A stretch of 64,000 bases of DNA from Holophaga sp. (GTDB lineage: Bacteria > Acidobacteriota > Holophagae > Holophagales > Holophagaceae). Of this stretch, positions 32,848-41,731 are shown piece after piece; the stretch's first letter is position 1, and every line of letters starts with the position of its first letter. The notes under the pieces are model-generated. The model had not been told where the DNA came from, ran no database searches, and saw only the letters and a list, made by a program, of their open reading frames with translations. A program made the translations under genes and the position numbers. The stretch lies in the NCBI GenBank assembly GCA_016715205.1, contig JADKBC010000016.1, positions 32,883-96,882 of the forward strand, given 5' to 3'.

Positions 32848-33837
32848 CTAATCGGATTCCAGCCGCACTGCCTTGGGCCAGCGCACTTTGTAGATCATCC
32901 GCTCCAAAGAACGCGAAAAGGGCGTCCAGTTTCCCATTCCCGCTTCATCTGCAATGGCACGGAACATCCCTTCCAGTTTCCCATCCAGGTCATCCAGGTA
33001 GTGCAAAAGCAGGGCCTCAGGGGTTTTGGGCACCACCGGCGAACCGAATTCCAACTTGCCGTGGTGGGCAAGAATGCAATGCAGAATCTGCATTCGCAAT
33101 TCTTCAGGGAATTGCGGGATGCCCGCAATCGCCCGGGAAACCCACTCACTTTCCATTGAGATGTGACCAATCAGATTGCCGGCATCGGAATAGCCAAAGC
33201 TTCGTTGGTAGGCCAATTCTGCGGTCTTGCCCAGATCGTGCAGAAAAACACCAGCCAGCAGTAAGTCCCGATTCATGGCGGGATAGTGCGCGCAGGCCTT
33301 TTCCGCCATGCCAGCCACGGAAAGCGTGTGTTCCAGCAACCCGCCTAGATAAACATGGTGCAGGCTTTTGGCAGCGGGCGCCTTGGCGAAGGCGGCTCGC
33401 AATTCGACATCTTCAACCAGCAAGTTGCTCAGGAGTTTCCGAATCCACGGGTCGCCGATGGAGTCAATGAGCGCATCCATTTCGGCCAGCATGCCTTCAA
33501 TGGGTCGTTTGCTGGTGGGGAAGAACCGGGAAAGATCCCCGGCCTCGGCATCCTCGGCGAAGCGCACCTTTTCAAGACGCAGCTGCTTCCGCCCTTGGAA
33601 TTCTTCAACCTTGGCTTTGATTTTGAGAAAAACATCCGGCCGGATGGCTTCGAAGTCTCCCTCAACAGCGCGCAGATCCCACAAAAAACCTTTCAGGTCT
33701 CCGCTGCAATCCGCGACTTTCACTTCCAGATACTCGCCTCCGCTGCGGCTGGTCTTGTAGGCCGCTTCGGAAGCCAGCAGAAACCCGACAAAGGGCTCCC
33801 CAGCCTGGAGATCCCGGATCAGAGGTTGATCAGGCAC
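32848..33837 (-). CDS. yhaM: YhaM-type 3'-5' exoribonuclease (OB + HD domains)
   Basis: 329 aa. An N-terminal OB-fold (about 10-95: EYLEVKVADCSGDLKGFLWD) is followed by an HD domain (about 140-310) with ligands in SLHHVYLGGLLEHT, FLHDLGK, GH and HCILAHHGKLEFGSP. This architecture is that of the YhaM/CBF1 nucleases that degrade RNA from the 3' end using Mn. GTG 33837 has TAGGAGG upstream. It follows the S4-domain gene by 8 bp, forming an operon with it and two chaperones. Confidence 0.85.
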   Translation of the reverse strand: MPDQPLIRDLQAGEPFVGFLLASEAAYKTSRSGGEYLEVKVADCSGDLKGFLWDLRAVEGDFEAIRPDVFLKIKAKVEEFQGRKQLRLEKVRFAEDAEAGDLSRFFPTSKRPIEGMLAEMDALIDSIGDPWIRKLLSNLLVEDVELRAAFAKAPAAKSLHHVYLGGLLEHTLSVAGMAEKACAHYPAMNRDLLLAGVFLHDLGKTAELAYQRSFGYSDAGNLIGHISMESEWVSRAIAGIPQFPEELRMQILHCILAHHGKLEFGSPVVPKTPEALLLHYLDDLDGKLEGMFRAIADEAGMGNWTPFSRSLERMIYKVRWPKAVRLESD

Positions 33838-33845
33838 GGTGCCTC

Positions 33846-34172
33846 CTAATGGTCCGAGGGGCGTTTCGGGCGAGGGGCCATGGGATCTTCCAAGGGCCCC
33901 TCATCGAAGGACATCCGCTTTTCTTCAAGCACTTCCACAAAGGACCATTGGTCGGACTTGGCAACGCTGGCTTCGGGCAGGCCCAGGATCTGAACCTTGA
34001 GCAGCCGGTTGAACACCGGGAAATCCAGTTGATCCCCAGCTTTCACTTCGAAACTCGCTTTGCGAGGCGCGCCATTCACCCGCACCATGCCTTCATCACA
34101 CAATTCACGCGCCATTTCCCGGCGTTTCAATAAATGAGTCTTTTTCAGGAACAGGTCCAACCGCACGCTCAC
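33846..34172 (-). CDS. S4-domain RNA-binding protein (RqcP/Hsp15-like)
   Basis: 108 aa. An S4 domain occupies most of it (VRLDLFLKKTHLLKRREMARELCDEGMVRVNG, then KAGDQLDF). RqcP and Hsp15 relatives bind 23S rRNA or stalled 50S-peptidyl-tRNA complexes. The C-terminus is an acidic/basic tail (PLEDPMAPRPKRPS). GTG start overlaps the stop of the SurA-like gene (GTGA). Which S4 subfamily is uncertain. Confidence 0.78.
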   Translation of the reverse strand: MSVRLDLFLKKTHLLKRREMARELCDEGMVRVNGAPRKASFEVKAGDQLDFPVFNRLLKVQILGLPEASVAKSDQWSFVEVLEEKRMSFDEGPLEDPMAPRPKRPSDH

Positions 34173-35152
34173 CCCTTGAGGATTGTTTCCTTGGGGACCA
34201 GATACCGGACATTCGCCCGGATGCGCAGTCCTTGCAGGTAGTTCTGGATGGCATTCTGCGCCTTGGGTTCCTGGAGCTTTTGCAGGATCTGGGCCTTCAC
34301 CTCGGTGAACGGCTTCACCACATCGTCCTCAGCGGCGATCAGCTGAATTAGATAGATGTCCTTGTCCGTTTCGATGGGTGCCGAGACCTGATCAGCCTTC
34401 ATGGATAAGGCCGCCTGCTCAATGGCCTGGCGCATGAGCCCCTTGCCGATCCACCCCAGATCACCGCCCAGTGATTTGCTGGGGCTAACGGAGTGTTCCT
34501 TGACCATATCCTCGAAGGACTTGCCAGCCTTGAGGGCAGCCTGGATTTCCTCAACCTTGGCCTTGGCCGCCGCTTGTTCCTCGGCGGTGGCACCCTTGGC
34601 CAAGACCAGTTCGCGAATGCGGAACCGGCTGGGCATGCGGTACTCGTCCTTGTGGTCCTCGTAGAACGCACGCAGTTCCTGGTCCTCGATGGCGATCTTG
34701 GCGTAGACCTCTTTGCGCAGCACTTCCTGTTGGGTCAACTGAAGTTTCTGCTGCTTGATCCAGTCTGGCAGGCCAATGCCAACGCTGCCCTTCAGCGCCT
34801 TTTCAAAATCCGCATCGGTGGCGAAGTTGTACTGCTTCTTCATGTCGTCGACCACGGATCGCATGTAATCGTCGGGAATCACAATGCCGATTTCATTGGC
34901 CTTGTCCTGCAGCACAAAGGCATCCACAAGGCCCTGAAGGGTTTTTTCGCGGGCATCCCGGAGCTTTTCGTCCAACTGCTTACCGGAAAATTGCCGGTAC
35001 AGGGCGGCTGCATCCTGTTCAACGGACTGCTGGAAGCTCCGCCGGGTGATGGTATGGCCGTTCACGATCACGAGAATCTCTTCACGCACATCGGCAGCCA
35101 TGACAACCGAAAGGGCGAAAACCGGCAGGACTGAATGCAAAAGCTTCTTCAT
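34169..35152 (-). CDS. SurA/PpiC-type periplasmic peptidyl-prolyl isomerase
   Basis: 327 aa. Signal peptide (MKKLLHSVLPVFALSVVMAA), a SurA_N-like helical region (about 25-160), and a parvulin domain (about 170-270: FRIRELVLAKGATAEEQAAAK, GGDLGWIGKGLM, IETDKDIYLIQLIA). It should chaperone outer-membrane proteins in the periplasm. It overlaps its upstream neighbour (a second PpiC protein) by 4 bp and the S4 gene downstream by 4 bp. Confidence 0.88.
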   Translation of the reverse strand: MKKLLHSVLPVFALSVVMAADVREEILVIVNGHTITRRSFQQSVEQDAAALYRQFSGKQLDEKLRDAREKTLQGLVDAFVLQDKANEIGIVIPDDYMRSVVDDMKKQYNFATDADFEKALKGSVGIGLPDWIKQQKLQLTQQEVLRKEVYAKIAIEDQELRAFYEDHKDEYRMPSRFRIRELVLAKGATAEEQAAAKAKVEEIQAALKAGKSFEDMVKEHSVSPSKSLGGDLGWIGKGLMRQAIEQAALSMKADQVSAPIETDKDIYLIQLIAAEDDVVKPFTEVKAQILQKLQEPKAQNAIQNYLQGLRIRANVRYLVPKETILKG

Positions 35153-36168
35153 TTTTTAGTTCCGATCTTTTTGGTGGGTTTGCCCTGCTCCTGCGTGGTC
35201 TTCTGGGATTCCTTGCCGCTGGGAGTGACCGCTGCGCCATCCATGAAGCCTATTTCCTTTTTCAGACCATCCACATAGGCCTGCAGCACCTCTTCCTGTT
35301 TGGCGCTCTGGGCTTTTTGGCGAACCTGATCTTTGATGGTGTCAAAGGCGGGAATCGCACTGGCAGTGCGCTTTTCCACCTGGATGAGGTGATAGCCGAA
35401 CTGGGTTTTGACGGGCTCGCCCACCATGCCAATGTCCTGCTTCCGCACCGCCGCCTCGAATTCAGGCACGAAGGAACCATAGGAAATGTTTTCGTAGAGA
35501 CCGCCCTTCTCCTTGCTGCCGGGATCGTCGGAAAACTCCTTGGTGAGCTCTTCCAACTTCTTGCCGGCCTTAAGGGCCTCCTGGACCTTGGCCAGCTTGG
35601 CCTTGGCTTCCTCTTCGCCCTGTCCTTTTTCACCGGGTTTCAGGCTGATCAGGAGATGCCGGGCGTTGAAGGATTCGGGGCTCTTGAACTTGTCCTGGTT
35701 CTTATCGAAGTAGGCCTTCACATCCGCATCACCCACCACCACCTTCTTTTCCAAGGCGGGCGAATCGCGCTTCATCAGGGCCTGGATAAGCACCTGGGCT
35801 TCCATCAGCTCACGCTTCTTCTGGTATTCCGGGCCTTTGTCCATGCCATCCTTGCGGGCCTTGGTCTCCATCACCTTGAAATCCAGGAACTGCTTGCGGT
35901 ACTGATCCTTGGCGCCCTGCACCATTTCCACCTGCATGCGCTGCTGTGGGTTGAGGGCCATGGACAGGAAGAGTTCGAAATCCGATTCACGGAAGGTGCG
36001 GTTGCCCACCCGAGCCAGCACTTTGTCTTCTTTCGGGGGAGCTTCCACCTTGGCGGGCATGGGCTTGGGTGCCTCAACCTTGACTGGAGCGGGCTTGGCC
36101 ACTTCAGGGGCCGGCGTCTGGGCGGCCAGGAAGGCAGCGGTCAGGGTGATCAGCGACTGTCGAAGCAT
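35149..36168 (-). CDS. PpiC-type periplasmic peptidyl-prolyl isomerase
   Basis: 339 aa. Signal peptide, a Pro/Lys/Ala-rich linker (about 20-48), a SurA_N-like helical part, and a parvulin domain (about 165-270: NARHLLISLKPGEK, FSDDPGSKEKGGLYENISYG, TQFGYHLIQVEKR). It ends in a basic tail (KPTKKIGTKK). It probably works with the SurA-like protein encoded just downstream (4-bp overlap). ATG 36168 has AAGGA upstream, and a -10-like TAAGAT lies about 45 bp before it on this strand. Confidence 0.88.
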   Translation of the reverse strand: MLRQSLITLTAAFLAAQTPAPEVAKPAPVKVEAPKPMPAKVEAPPKEDKVLARVGNRTFRESDFELFLSMALNPQQRMQVEMVQGAKDQYRKQFLDFKVMETKARKDGMDKGPEYQKKRELMEAQVLIQALMKRDSPALEKKVVVGDADVKAYFDKNQDKFKSPESFNARHLLISLKPGEKGQGEEEAKAKLAKVQEALKAGKKLEELTKEFSDDPGSKEKGGLYENISYGSFVPEFEAAVRKQDIGMVGEPVKTQFGYHLIQVEKRTASAIPAFDTIKDQVRQKAQSAKQEEVLQAYVDGLKKEIGFMDGAAVTPSGKESQKTTQEQGKPTKKIGTKK

Positions 36169-36300
36169 GGAATTCCTTATCTTGAGGGCCCTTCCGGGGC
36201 GAACTTGAATCTTACCATCCGCGCACCCGTTGCCCGCCGGACGGTTGCGGGGGCAGACTGGGTCTGGACTTCAATGAGTTGCGGTCCCCGAAGGTTCCCT

Positions 36301-37452
36301 GTGCCCCTCGATCACATCCCCCATCCCTGGCGTGAGCGGTTCGAAAGGGCTGCGACGGAGCGTCGCCTGCGCTCCCGGAACCGTACCATTGGCGAACCAC
36401 GAGGCATCGACTTTTGTTCCAATGATTACCTGGGGCTGCGGGGTGACTCTCGCTTGGCCGAAGCCTCCTCCCGGGCCGCACAGGCCTGGGGTTGCGGCAG
36501 CGGCGGCGCCCGTCTGCTGCGCGGAACCACGCCCCTACACGATGAACTGGAACGGGAACTCGCAGCCTGGAAAGGCATGGAAAGCTGCCTGCTTTTCAAC
36601 ACCGGATTTCAGTGCAACACCACAGTGATTCCTTCCCTGGTGCGCCCCGGCGACGCCGTTTTTTCAGATGCCCTCAACCATGCCTCCCTGGTGGATGGCT
36701 GCCGTGTTGCCAAAAGCCGCGGGGCTGACCTGAGCATCTTCCACCATCTGGACTTGAAGGATCTCGAGGCCCGCCTTCGCCATTGGCGCAGCCAGACGCC
36801 CGACGAGGGCTTAGCCCTGGTGGCAACCGATGCCATCTTCAGCATGGACGGCGACGCGGCCGATCTTCCTGGACTTGTGGAGCTGTGTGAACGCCACCAA
36901 GCCCTGTTGATGGTGGATGAAGCCCACGCCTCGGGCCTACTGGGGACCACAGGCGCAGGCCTGGCGGAACTCCAGCAGGTGAAGGGCCGCATCCCCATTC
37001 TGATGGGCACCCTGGGCAAGGCCCTCGGCTCCTTCGGAGCCTTTGTGGCCTGCGAGCAGATCCTGCGCGAAGAGCTCTTGAATACTTGTCGGGGCTTCAT
37101 TTTCTCCACGGCCCTGCCACCCCCTTCGGTGGGCGCCTCCCTGGCTGCCCTCCGCATCGCACAATCCGAACGTTGGCGCAGCGCCAAGGCCCTGGCCCAG
37201 GCCGCAAGCTTGCGAGAAGCCCTGGGGTTGCCAGAGGCGACCTCTGCCATCGTCCCCATCCAGATCGGCACCGATGCCGAAGCCGTGACGGTTGCCCTCG
37301 CCCTTCAGGAACAAGGCTTCGATGTGCGCCCCATCCGCCCACCCACCGTGCCCGAAGGCACGGCCCGCTTGCGTATCACTACCGGTGCCCACCTGGAAGA
37401 ACATCAGCTCGAGGCCTTGATTCGGGCCCTGAAAGGACAGGTGCGCCCATGA
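36301..37452 (+). CDS. bioF: 8-amino-7-oxononanoate synthase (biotin synthesis)
   Basis: 383-aa alpha-oxoamine synthase. Motifs: FCSNDYLGLRGD, GSGGARLLRGT, DEAHASGLLG, and the PLP lysine in GTLGKALGSFGAF. It condenses pimeloyl-ACP/CoA with alanine. GTG 36301 is chosen for its GAAGG 6 nt upstream; ATG 36274 is an in-frame alternative without SD. The frame further upstream is antisense to the PpiC gene. It overlaps bioD by ATGA. Confidence 0.92.
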   Translation: MPLDHIPHPWRERFERAATERRLRSRNRTIGEPRGIDFCSNDYLGLRGDSRLAEASSRAAQAWGCGSGGARLLRGTTPLHDELERELAAWKGMESCLLFNTGFQCNTTVIPSLVRPGDAVFSDALNHASLVDGCRVAKSRGADLSIFHHLDLKDLEARLRHWRSQTPDEGLALVATDAIFSMDGDAADLPGLVELCERHQALLMVDEAHASGLLGTTGAGLAELQQVKGRIPILMGTLGKALGSFGAFVACEQILREELLNTCRGFIFSTALPPPSVGASLAALRIAQSERWRSAKALAQAASLREALGLPEATSAIVPIQIGTDAEAVTVALALQEQGFDVRPIRPPTVPEGTARLRITTGAHLEEHQLEALIRALKGQVRP

Positions 37453-38060
37453 GTCTCGCCTCTCTGCCTAGCCCGCTATGGGTGCTGGGTACCGATACGG
37501 GCGTCGGCAAGACCTTTGTGGCCAGCCGCATCGCCCGGGAATGGGCCAAGCTGGGGCCCGTTGTGTACCGCAAGCCATTCCAAACTGGGGTCAGCTCGAC
37601 GGAAGATTCTGACGCCGACGCCCCGATGGTGCGAGGGCCCGGCATTACCGTGGAAACAGGTGTGGTGCTGCGGGAGCCCTTGTCCCCCTTGGCTGCGGCC
37701 GAATCCGAAGGTCGCACCCTGGATATGCAGGAGCTTGCTGCCTGGACCCTTCGCCCTGTGCCCGACAACACTCACTTGCTGCTGGAAGCCGCAGGTGGTG
37801 TGATGGTTCCCCTAGCGCCCAACCAGCATTTTCTGGCCTGGGCCACGGATTTCAAGATCCCTGCTGTACTCGTGGTGCGGGGCGGACTCGGCACCCTGAA
37901 TCACACGCTGCTGACCTGCGAAGCCCTGATGCTGCGTGGCTGGACCCTCCCTGCGGTGATCCTGAACCCGGGCCTGGATCAAAGCCACGGCGCGGCCCTC
38001 GCCAATGCTGCCATCCTGCGCCGGTTCCTGCCGGTACCCGTCTGGATCCTGGAGCCCTGA
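37449..38060 (+). CDS. bioD: Dethiobiotin synthetase
   Basis: 203 aa. P-loop GTDTGVGKTF near the N-terminus, YRKPFQTG, and EAAGGVMVPL characterise BioD, which closes the ureido ring of dethiobiotin with CO2 and ATP. Overlaps bioF (ATGA) and bioA (TGATG), so the three are translated together. Confidence 0.93.
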   Translation: MSLASLPSPLWVLGTDTGVGKTFVASRIAREWAKLGPVVYRKPFQTGVSSTEDSDADAPMVRGPGITVETGVVLREPLSPLAAAESEGRTLDMQELAAWTLRPVPDNTHLLLEAAGGVMVPLAPNQHFLAWATDFKIPAVLVVRGGLGTLNHTLLTCEALMLRGWTLPAVILNPGLDQSHGAALANAAILRRFLPVPVWILEP

Positions 38061-39418
38061 TGTCCTTCCTCAGTCCCGAATGGCCAGAGCGGGTGGCCTT
38101 TGACCGCGCCCATGTATGGCATCCCTTTACCCAGGAAAAGGAACTGATGGCCGACCCCCCAGTGCCCGTGGTCGGGGCCGAGGGTTGCGATTACCTGCTG
38201 GCGGATGGCCGCCGCGTGCTGGACGGCATTTCCAGTTGGTGGTGCAACGTGCACGGCCACGGGCATCCGCGGTTGGTGGGCGCCCTGGAACGACAGGCCG
38301 GGCGACTGGATCACGTGATGTTCGCAGGGTTCACCCATGAGCCCGCCCTGGAACTGGTGGCCCGGTTGCGACCCCGATTGCCCGCCAACCTCACCCGTGC
38401 CTTTTATTCGGATAACGGTTCTACCGCTGTGGAGGTGGCCCTGAAAATGGCCTTCCAGGCCCAGATGCAAAAGGGTGAACGCCAGCGCGCGCGCTTCGGC
38501 GCCCTGCGCGAGGGCTACCACGGGGACACCCTGGGTGCCTTGGGTGTGGGGGAATTGGAGAACTGGCTCACGGGCCTGTTCAGGCCCCTGCTCCTGGCCT
38601 GCGATCGGCTGGCCGTGCCCGAGGATCCCCGACGTGAATTGAACCCGGACCTCACGGACTGGCCCGAAAAGTTAGAACAGGCACGCGCTGAAATTTCCGC
38701 CTTTTTTGAATCCCATGGTGAAACCCTTGCCGCGTTCATTGCCGAACCCCTGGTGCAAGGCGCTGGCGGCATGCGCTTCTGGCCTCCGGAACTGCTCCAG
38801 GAAATCCGAACCCAGTGCGATCAGCACGGGGTGTATCTGATCCTGGATGAAGTGATGTCGGGCTTTGGGCGCACTGGCAGCTTTTTAGCACTGGAGCAAT
38901 GCAACGTCGTACCGGATTTCCTATGCCTCTCCAAAGGGCTGACAGGCGGCCTGCTGCCGCTGTCCATGACCTGGACCACCGAGGCCGTCTACCAGTGTTT
39001 CTGGGGCGAGGTCAGCGAAGGCAAAACCTTTTTCCACGGCCACACCTTCACCGCCAACCCCATGGCCTGCGCCGTGGCCATCGCCAGCCTTTCGCTCTTT
39101 GACGAAGAACCCGTCCTGGCGCGAGCCCAACAAATGGCCGTGGCCCTGCAAACGGCCTGGCAGGATCTCGCAGAGCTGCCGTGCATTCGCCGGGCCCGCA
39201 CCCTGGGCCCTATTGTCGCGTGCCAAATCGTCGATCCAGCCACCGGAAAACCCCATGCCGCCGAACTGCGCCATGGGTGGAAGCTCCATCGACGCGCCCT
39301 GGACCATGGCCTGCTGGTGCGCCCCATGGGCGATTGCCTCTACATGATGCCGCCCCTGGCCACACCGCCCGAACGGGCACAACAGGCGGTTGCCACCTTG
39401 ATCGAGCTGCTTTCCTGA
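38060..39418 (+). CDS. bioA: Adenosylmethionine-8-amino-7-oxononanoate aminotransferase
   Basis: 452-aa class III aminotransferase. Motifs: VWHPFTQ, ISSWWCNVHGHGHP, SDNGSTAVEVALKMA, the Asp motif LILDEVMSGFGRTG, and the PLP lysine in LSKGLTGGLLPLS. It makes 7,8-diaminononanoate using SAM as amino donor. No bioB or bioC is in the window. A strong terminator follows. Confidence 0.94.
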   Translation: MSFLSPEWPERVAFDRAHVWHPFTQEKELMADPPVPVVGAEGCDYLLADGRRVLDGISSWWCNVHGHGHPRLVGALERQAGRLDHVMFAGFTHEPALELVARLRPRLPANLTRAFYSDNGSTAVEVALKMAFQAQMQKGERQRARFGALREGYHGDTLGALGVGELENWLTGLFRPLLLACDRLAVPEDPRRELNPDLTDWPEKLEQARAEISAFFESHGETLAAFIAEPLVQGAGGMRFWPPELLQEIRTQCDQHGVYLILDEVMSGFGRTGSFLALEQCNVVPDFLCLSKGLTGGLLPLSMTWTTEAVYQCFWGEVSEGKTFFHGHTFTANPMACAVAIASLSLFDEEPVLARAQQMAVALQTAWQDLAELPCIRRARTLGPIVACQIVDPATGKPHAAELRHGWKLHRRALDHGLLVRPMGDCLYMMPPLATPPERAQQAVATLIELLS

Positions 39419-39420
39419 AT

Positions 39421-39452
39421 GAAAAACGCCCCAGAAATCTGGGGCGTTTTTC
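39421..39452. terminator. Bidirectional rho-independent terminator
   Basis: GAAAAACGCCCCAGA and TCTGGGGCGTTTTTC form a perfect 15-bp stem with a very short loop. A- and T-runs on either side allow use by bioA and by the convergent porin gene. Confidence 0.9.
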
Positions 39453-39468
39453 AATGTGTTGAAAGGGG

Positions 39469-40755
39469 TCAGAAGTAGATCTGGAAGGCCGCCACGAGAC
39501 TATCACCCCCCTGTTCACCAACCTGCCCAGCGCGCGGGGCCAGGAAGTTCTTGCTGCGTGCAATGTAATTGAGCTTCACATTTGCCTTGCGCACCAACTC
39601 TGGCTTGAAGGCGTAGGTATATCCGGCAGTGATCTCTGTGTACTTAGGCGTGTAATCCCCACCATCAGTCCGGGCCACCCCTGGCGCGCTCTCGTTATAG
39701 GGGTTGAAAGTCGTATACCACTTGTCGCCTTGATTGAAGTTCGCATAGTCGTACCGCACCAGAAAACTGTGGTGGCCCACGGTGTAACCAGCGGTGAGAT
39801 AGAAGCCCAAGAATGCCTGATCGAGGTGCTGGCGCTTGGCGGCAATGGTGTCGGGAGCTGTCGGCGTACCGTTGATGAGGCTGGGGAATCTGCGGCCCAG
39901 GAGCCCTGTCATGACCTCAGTGTCAAAATGCCAGGGACCTTGATTGAAATAGTAGTACAAACCGTAATTGGTTGTTTTGTCGTTGTTATCGCGCACAGCG
40001 GCATCAAACCCGGTGCTCGGTGCAAGACCCGCAAACTGCCGGGCAGTGGCTGCCGCAGTACCGGTCTTGTCAGTGAGGTCGGTCTGCCCCTGCCCAAGAT
40101 AAGCACCGAACTTGTGGGCGGCGCCCAGATTGAAATCCACTCGGAGGGTTACGTCCTTTTGAGCATTGTTGTCATTGACACGATCAGCGCCTGCTCGAAG
40201 TCCGTTGAAAACGCCAGCCGTGACTTTCCCGCCAAAGTCTTTGTTGCCGAAGAGATAGGAGCCCGAAACACCCCGCTCACGAAAATCCACAAGACTTCGT
40301 TGAGCCATGGAGCGGTCCACGAACAGCAGGTCTGGTGACCCCACGGAGGTAGCCTCGTAACCTACGAAGGACTTGAACTGCCCGATGCGAAATTCCAGAT
40401 TTGAGGTGGGCTTGTAGGTGATGAATGCATCGAAAAGAATTGGCGCGGCCTGATTGGGATCGATCATCACGTTTGCGCTGATCTCATCTGTGACTTTTGC
40501 GGCGAGGTAAATTTCGGCGCGCCGAACACTGAAGCCATTCTCATTGAGAGGATTGGTGGAAGAACCACCTTTGGTGCCACCAAGGGAGTAATAGCTCAAA
40601 CCACCAGCAGGGGCGGCGTTCAACCGCAGGTTGTTGTCCAGCATCTGGGTGTACCAACCGATGAACAGCGCGTTCACCTTCACATCCTGGGCCTGGGCCG
40701 TGGTGACCCCTCCAGCGACCAGTGCCGCGATAAGGGCAAGGCAAGACTTCTTCAT
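39469..40755 (-). CDS. Outer-membrane porin, phosphate-selective OprO/OprP-like
   Basis: 428 aa. Signal peptide (MKKSCLALIAALVAGGVTTAQA), then alternating amphipathic strands and aromatic residues ending in FQIYF, the C-terminal Phe recognised by the BAM complex. The N-terminal blocks GFSVRRAEIYLAAKV and LEFRIGQFKSFVGYE resemble the OprO/OprP porin family. The solute is not predictable. Start 40755 has GAGGAG upstream. SurA-like chaperones encoded at 34-36 kb would assist its assembly. Confidence 0.82.
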   Translation of the reverse strand: MKKSCLALIAALVAGGVTTAQAQDVKVNALFIGWYTQMLDNNLRLNAAPAGGLSYYSLGGTKGGSSTNPLNENGFSVRRAEIYLAAKVTDEISANVMIDPNQAAPILFDAFITYKPTSNLEFRIGQFKSFVGYEATSVGSPDLLFVDRSMAQRSLVDFRERGVSGSYLFGNKDFGGKVTAGVFNGLRAGADRVNDNNAQKDVTLRVDFNLGAAHKFGAYLGQGQTDLTDKTGTAAATARQFAGLAPSTGFDAAVRDNNDKTTNYGLYYYFNQGPWHFDTEVMTGLLGRRFPSLINGTPTAPDTIAAKRQHLDQAFLGFYLTAGYTVGHHSFLVRYDYANFNQGDKWYTTFNPYNESAPGVARTDGGDYTPKYTEITAGYTYAFKPELVRKANVKLNYIARSKNFLAPRAGQVGEQGGDSLVAAFQIYF

Positions 40756-40801
40756 TTCAACTCCTCGAAACAACGGGGCTTGCCCGGAATGTAAGGATCG
40801 G

Positions 40802-40832
40802 ATTTTAGCAAGCCCTGCATAAAAAAAGACAA
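40802..40832 (-). promoter_or_regulatory. Promoter of the porin gene
   Basis: On the minus strand TTGTCT (40832-40827) and an extended -10 TGCTAAAAT (hexamer 40807-40802) lie 19 bp apart. The extended TG compensates for the long spacer. The TSS would be about 40795, leaving a 40-nt leader with GAGGAG. Confidence 0.55.
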
Positions 40833-40833
40833 A

Positions 40834-41697
40834 TCACTCCGTGTTATCCCGGACCGCGGCTTGGCGATAGAGTTCCGAGGCCCCCCGCCCGAGATGACGG
40901 CTCAATGGTTTAACGGCTTCCCGCAGGGTCATGCCGCCTTCCCGGGCCGCTTCCAGAAAGCGCCAGACCCATTCGGGAAGCTCTTCTCCTTCCAGTTCCA
41001 CGCCCTCGTCGCCCACTACCCGTTTTGCGGCGGCCCCGGCGATGACAAGCACCATTTCGCCGCGGTGTTCAGAGCCTAGCTGTTTCTGTACCTCCGCAGG
41101 AACCCCGCGGTACCAGGTCTCGTGCAACTTGGTGAGCTCCCGCCCCAGCGCAATTTCACGATCCGGCAAGATCTCCCCAAGCTCGGAAAGGGTCGCGTGG
41201 ATCCGATGGGGCGTTTCGAACACCACAGTGGTTTCTTCACGCCCCCCAAGCTTCAGAAGGAAGGCCCGTCGGGGCTCACCGCGACTTGGCAAGTAGCCCA
41301 GAAAACTGAAAGCGTGATTGGGCAGGCCTGAAGCCACCACCGCCAGCGTGACCGCCGAGGGCCCTGGGAGCACTGTGATCTTTGCACCCTGTTCCCGGGC
41401 CAGCCGGGCCAGCTCAAAGCCGGGATCGTTGACCCCCGGCATCCCCGCATCGGAACAGTACGCCACCGTTTGGCCCTGGGCCAGGGCCTGCAGCACCCGC
41501 GCGGTGGCTTCCTCGGAAGCATGATCGTCGAAGCGTGAAAGCGGTTTGTCGATTTCCAGATGTTTCAACAACCCGCCTGTTCGGCGCGTATCCTCGCAGG
41601 CCACCAGATCACTGGATTGCAGCGCGTCGATCGCCCGTTGAGTGAGATCGCCCAGATTGCCAATGGGCGTTGGCACCAGAATGAGATGTCCGGCCAC
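40834..41697 (-). CDS. rsmI: 16S rRNA (cytidine-1402 2'-O) methyltransferase
   Basis: 287-aa tetrapyrrole-methylase-fold enzyme. Motifs: LVPTPIGNLGDLTQRA, ACEDTRRTGGLL, YCSDAGMPGVNDPG, PGPSAVTLAVVASGLP and FLGYLPSR. It 2'-O-methylates C1402 in the ribosomal P site using SAM. GTG 41697 has AGGGAG upstream. It lies 34 bp after cydB on the same strand. Confidence 0.94.
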   Translation of the reverse strand: MAGHLILVPTPIGNLGDLTQRAIDALQSSDLVACEDTRRTGGLLKHLEIDKPLSRFDDHASEEATARVLQALAQGQTVAYCSDAGMPGVNDPGFELARLAREQGAKITVLPGPSAVTLAVVASGLPNHAFSFLGYLPSRGEPRRAFLLKLGGREETTVVFETPHRIHATLSELGEILPDREIALGRELTKLHETWYRGVPAEVQKQLGSEHRGEMVLVIAGAAAKRVVGDEGVELEGEELPEWVWRFLEAAREGGMTLREAVKPLSRHLGRGASELYRQAAVRDNTE

Positions 41698-41731
41698 GGT
41701 GGCTCCCTTGGTTCCTGCTAATTCATTTTGT

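Noticed and set aside
35317..36300. Upstream extension of the bioF frame
   Set aside because: Antisense to the PpiC gene; BioF homology begins near 36301.
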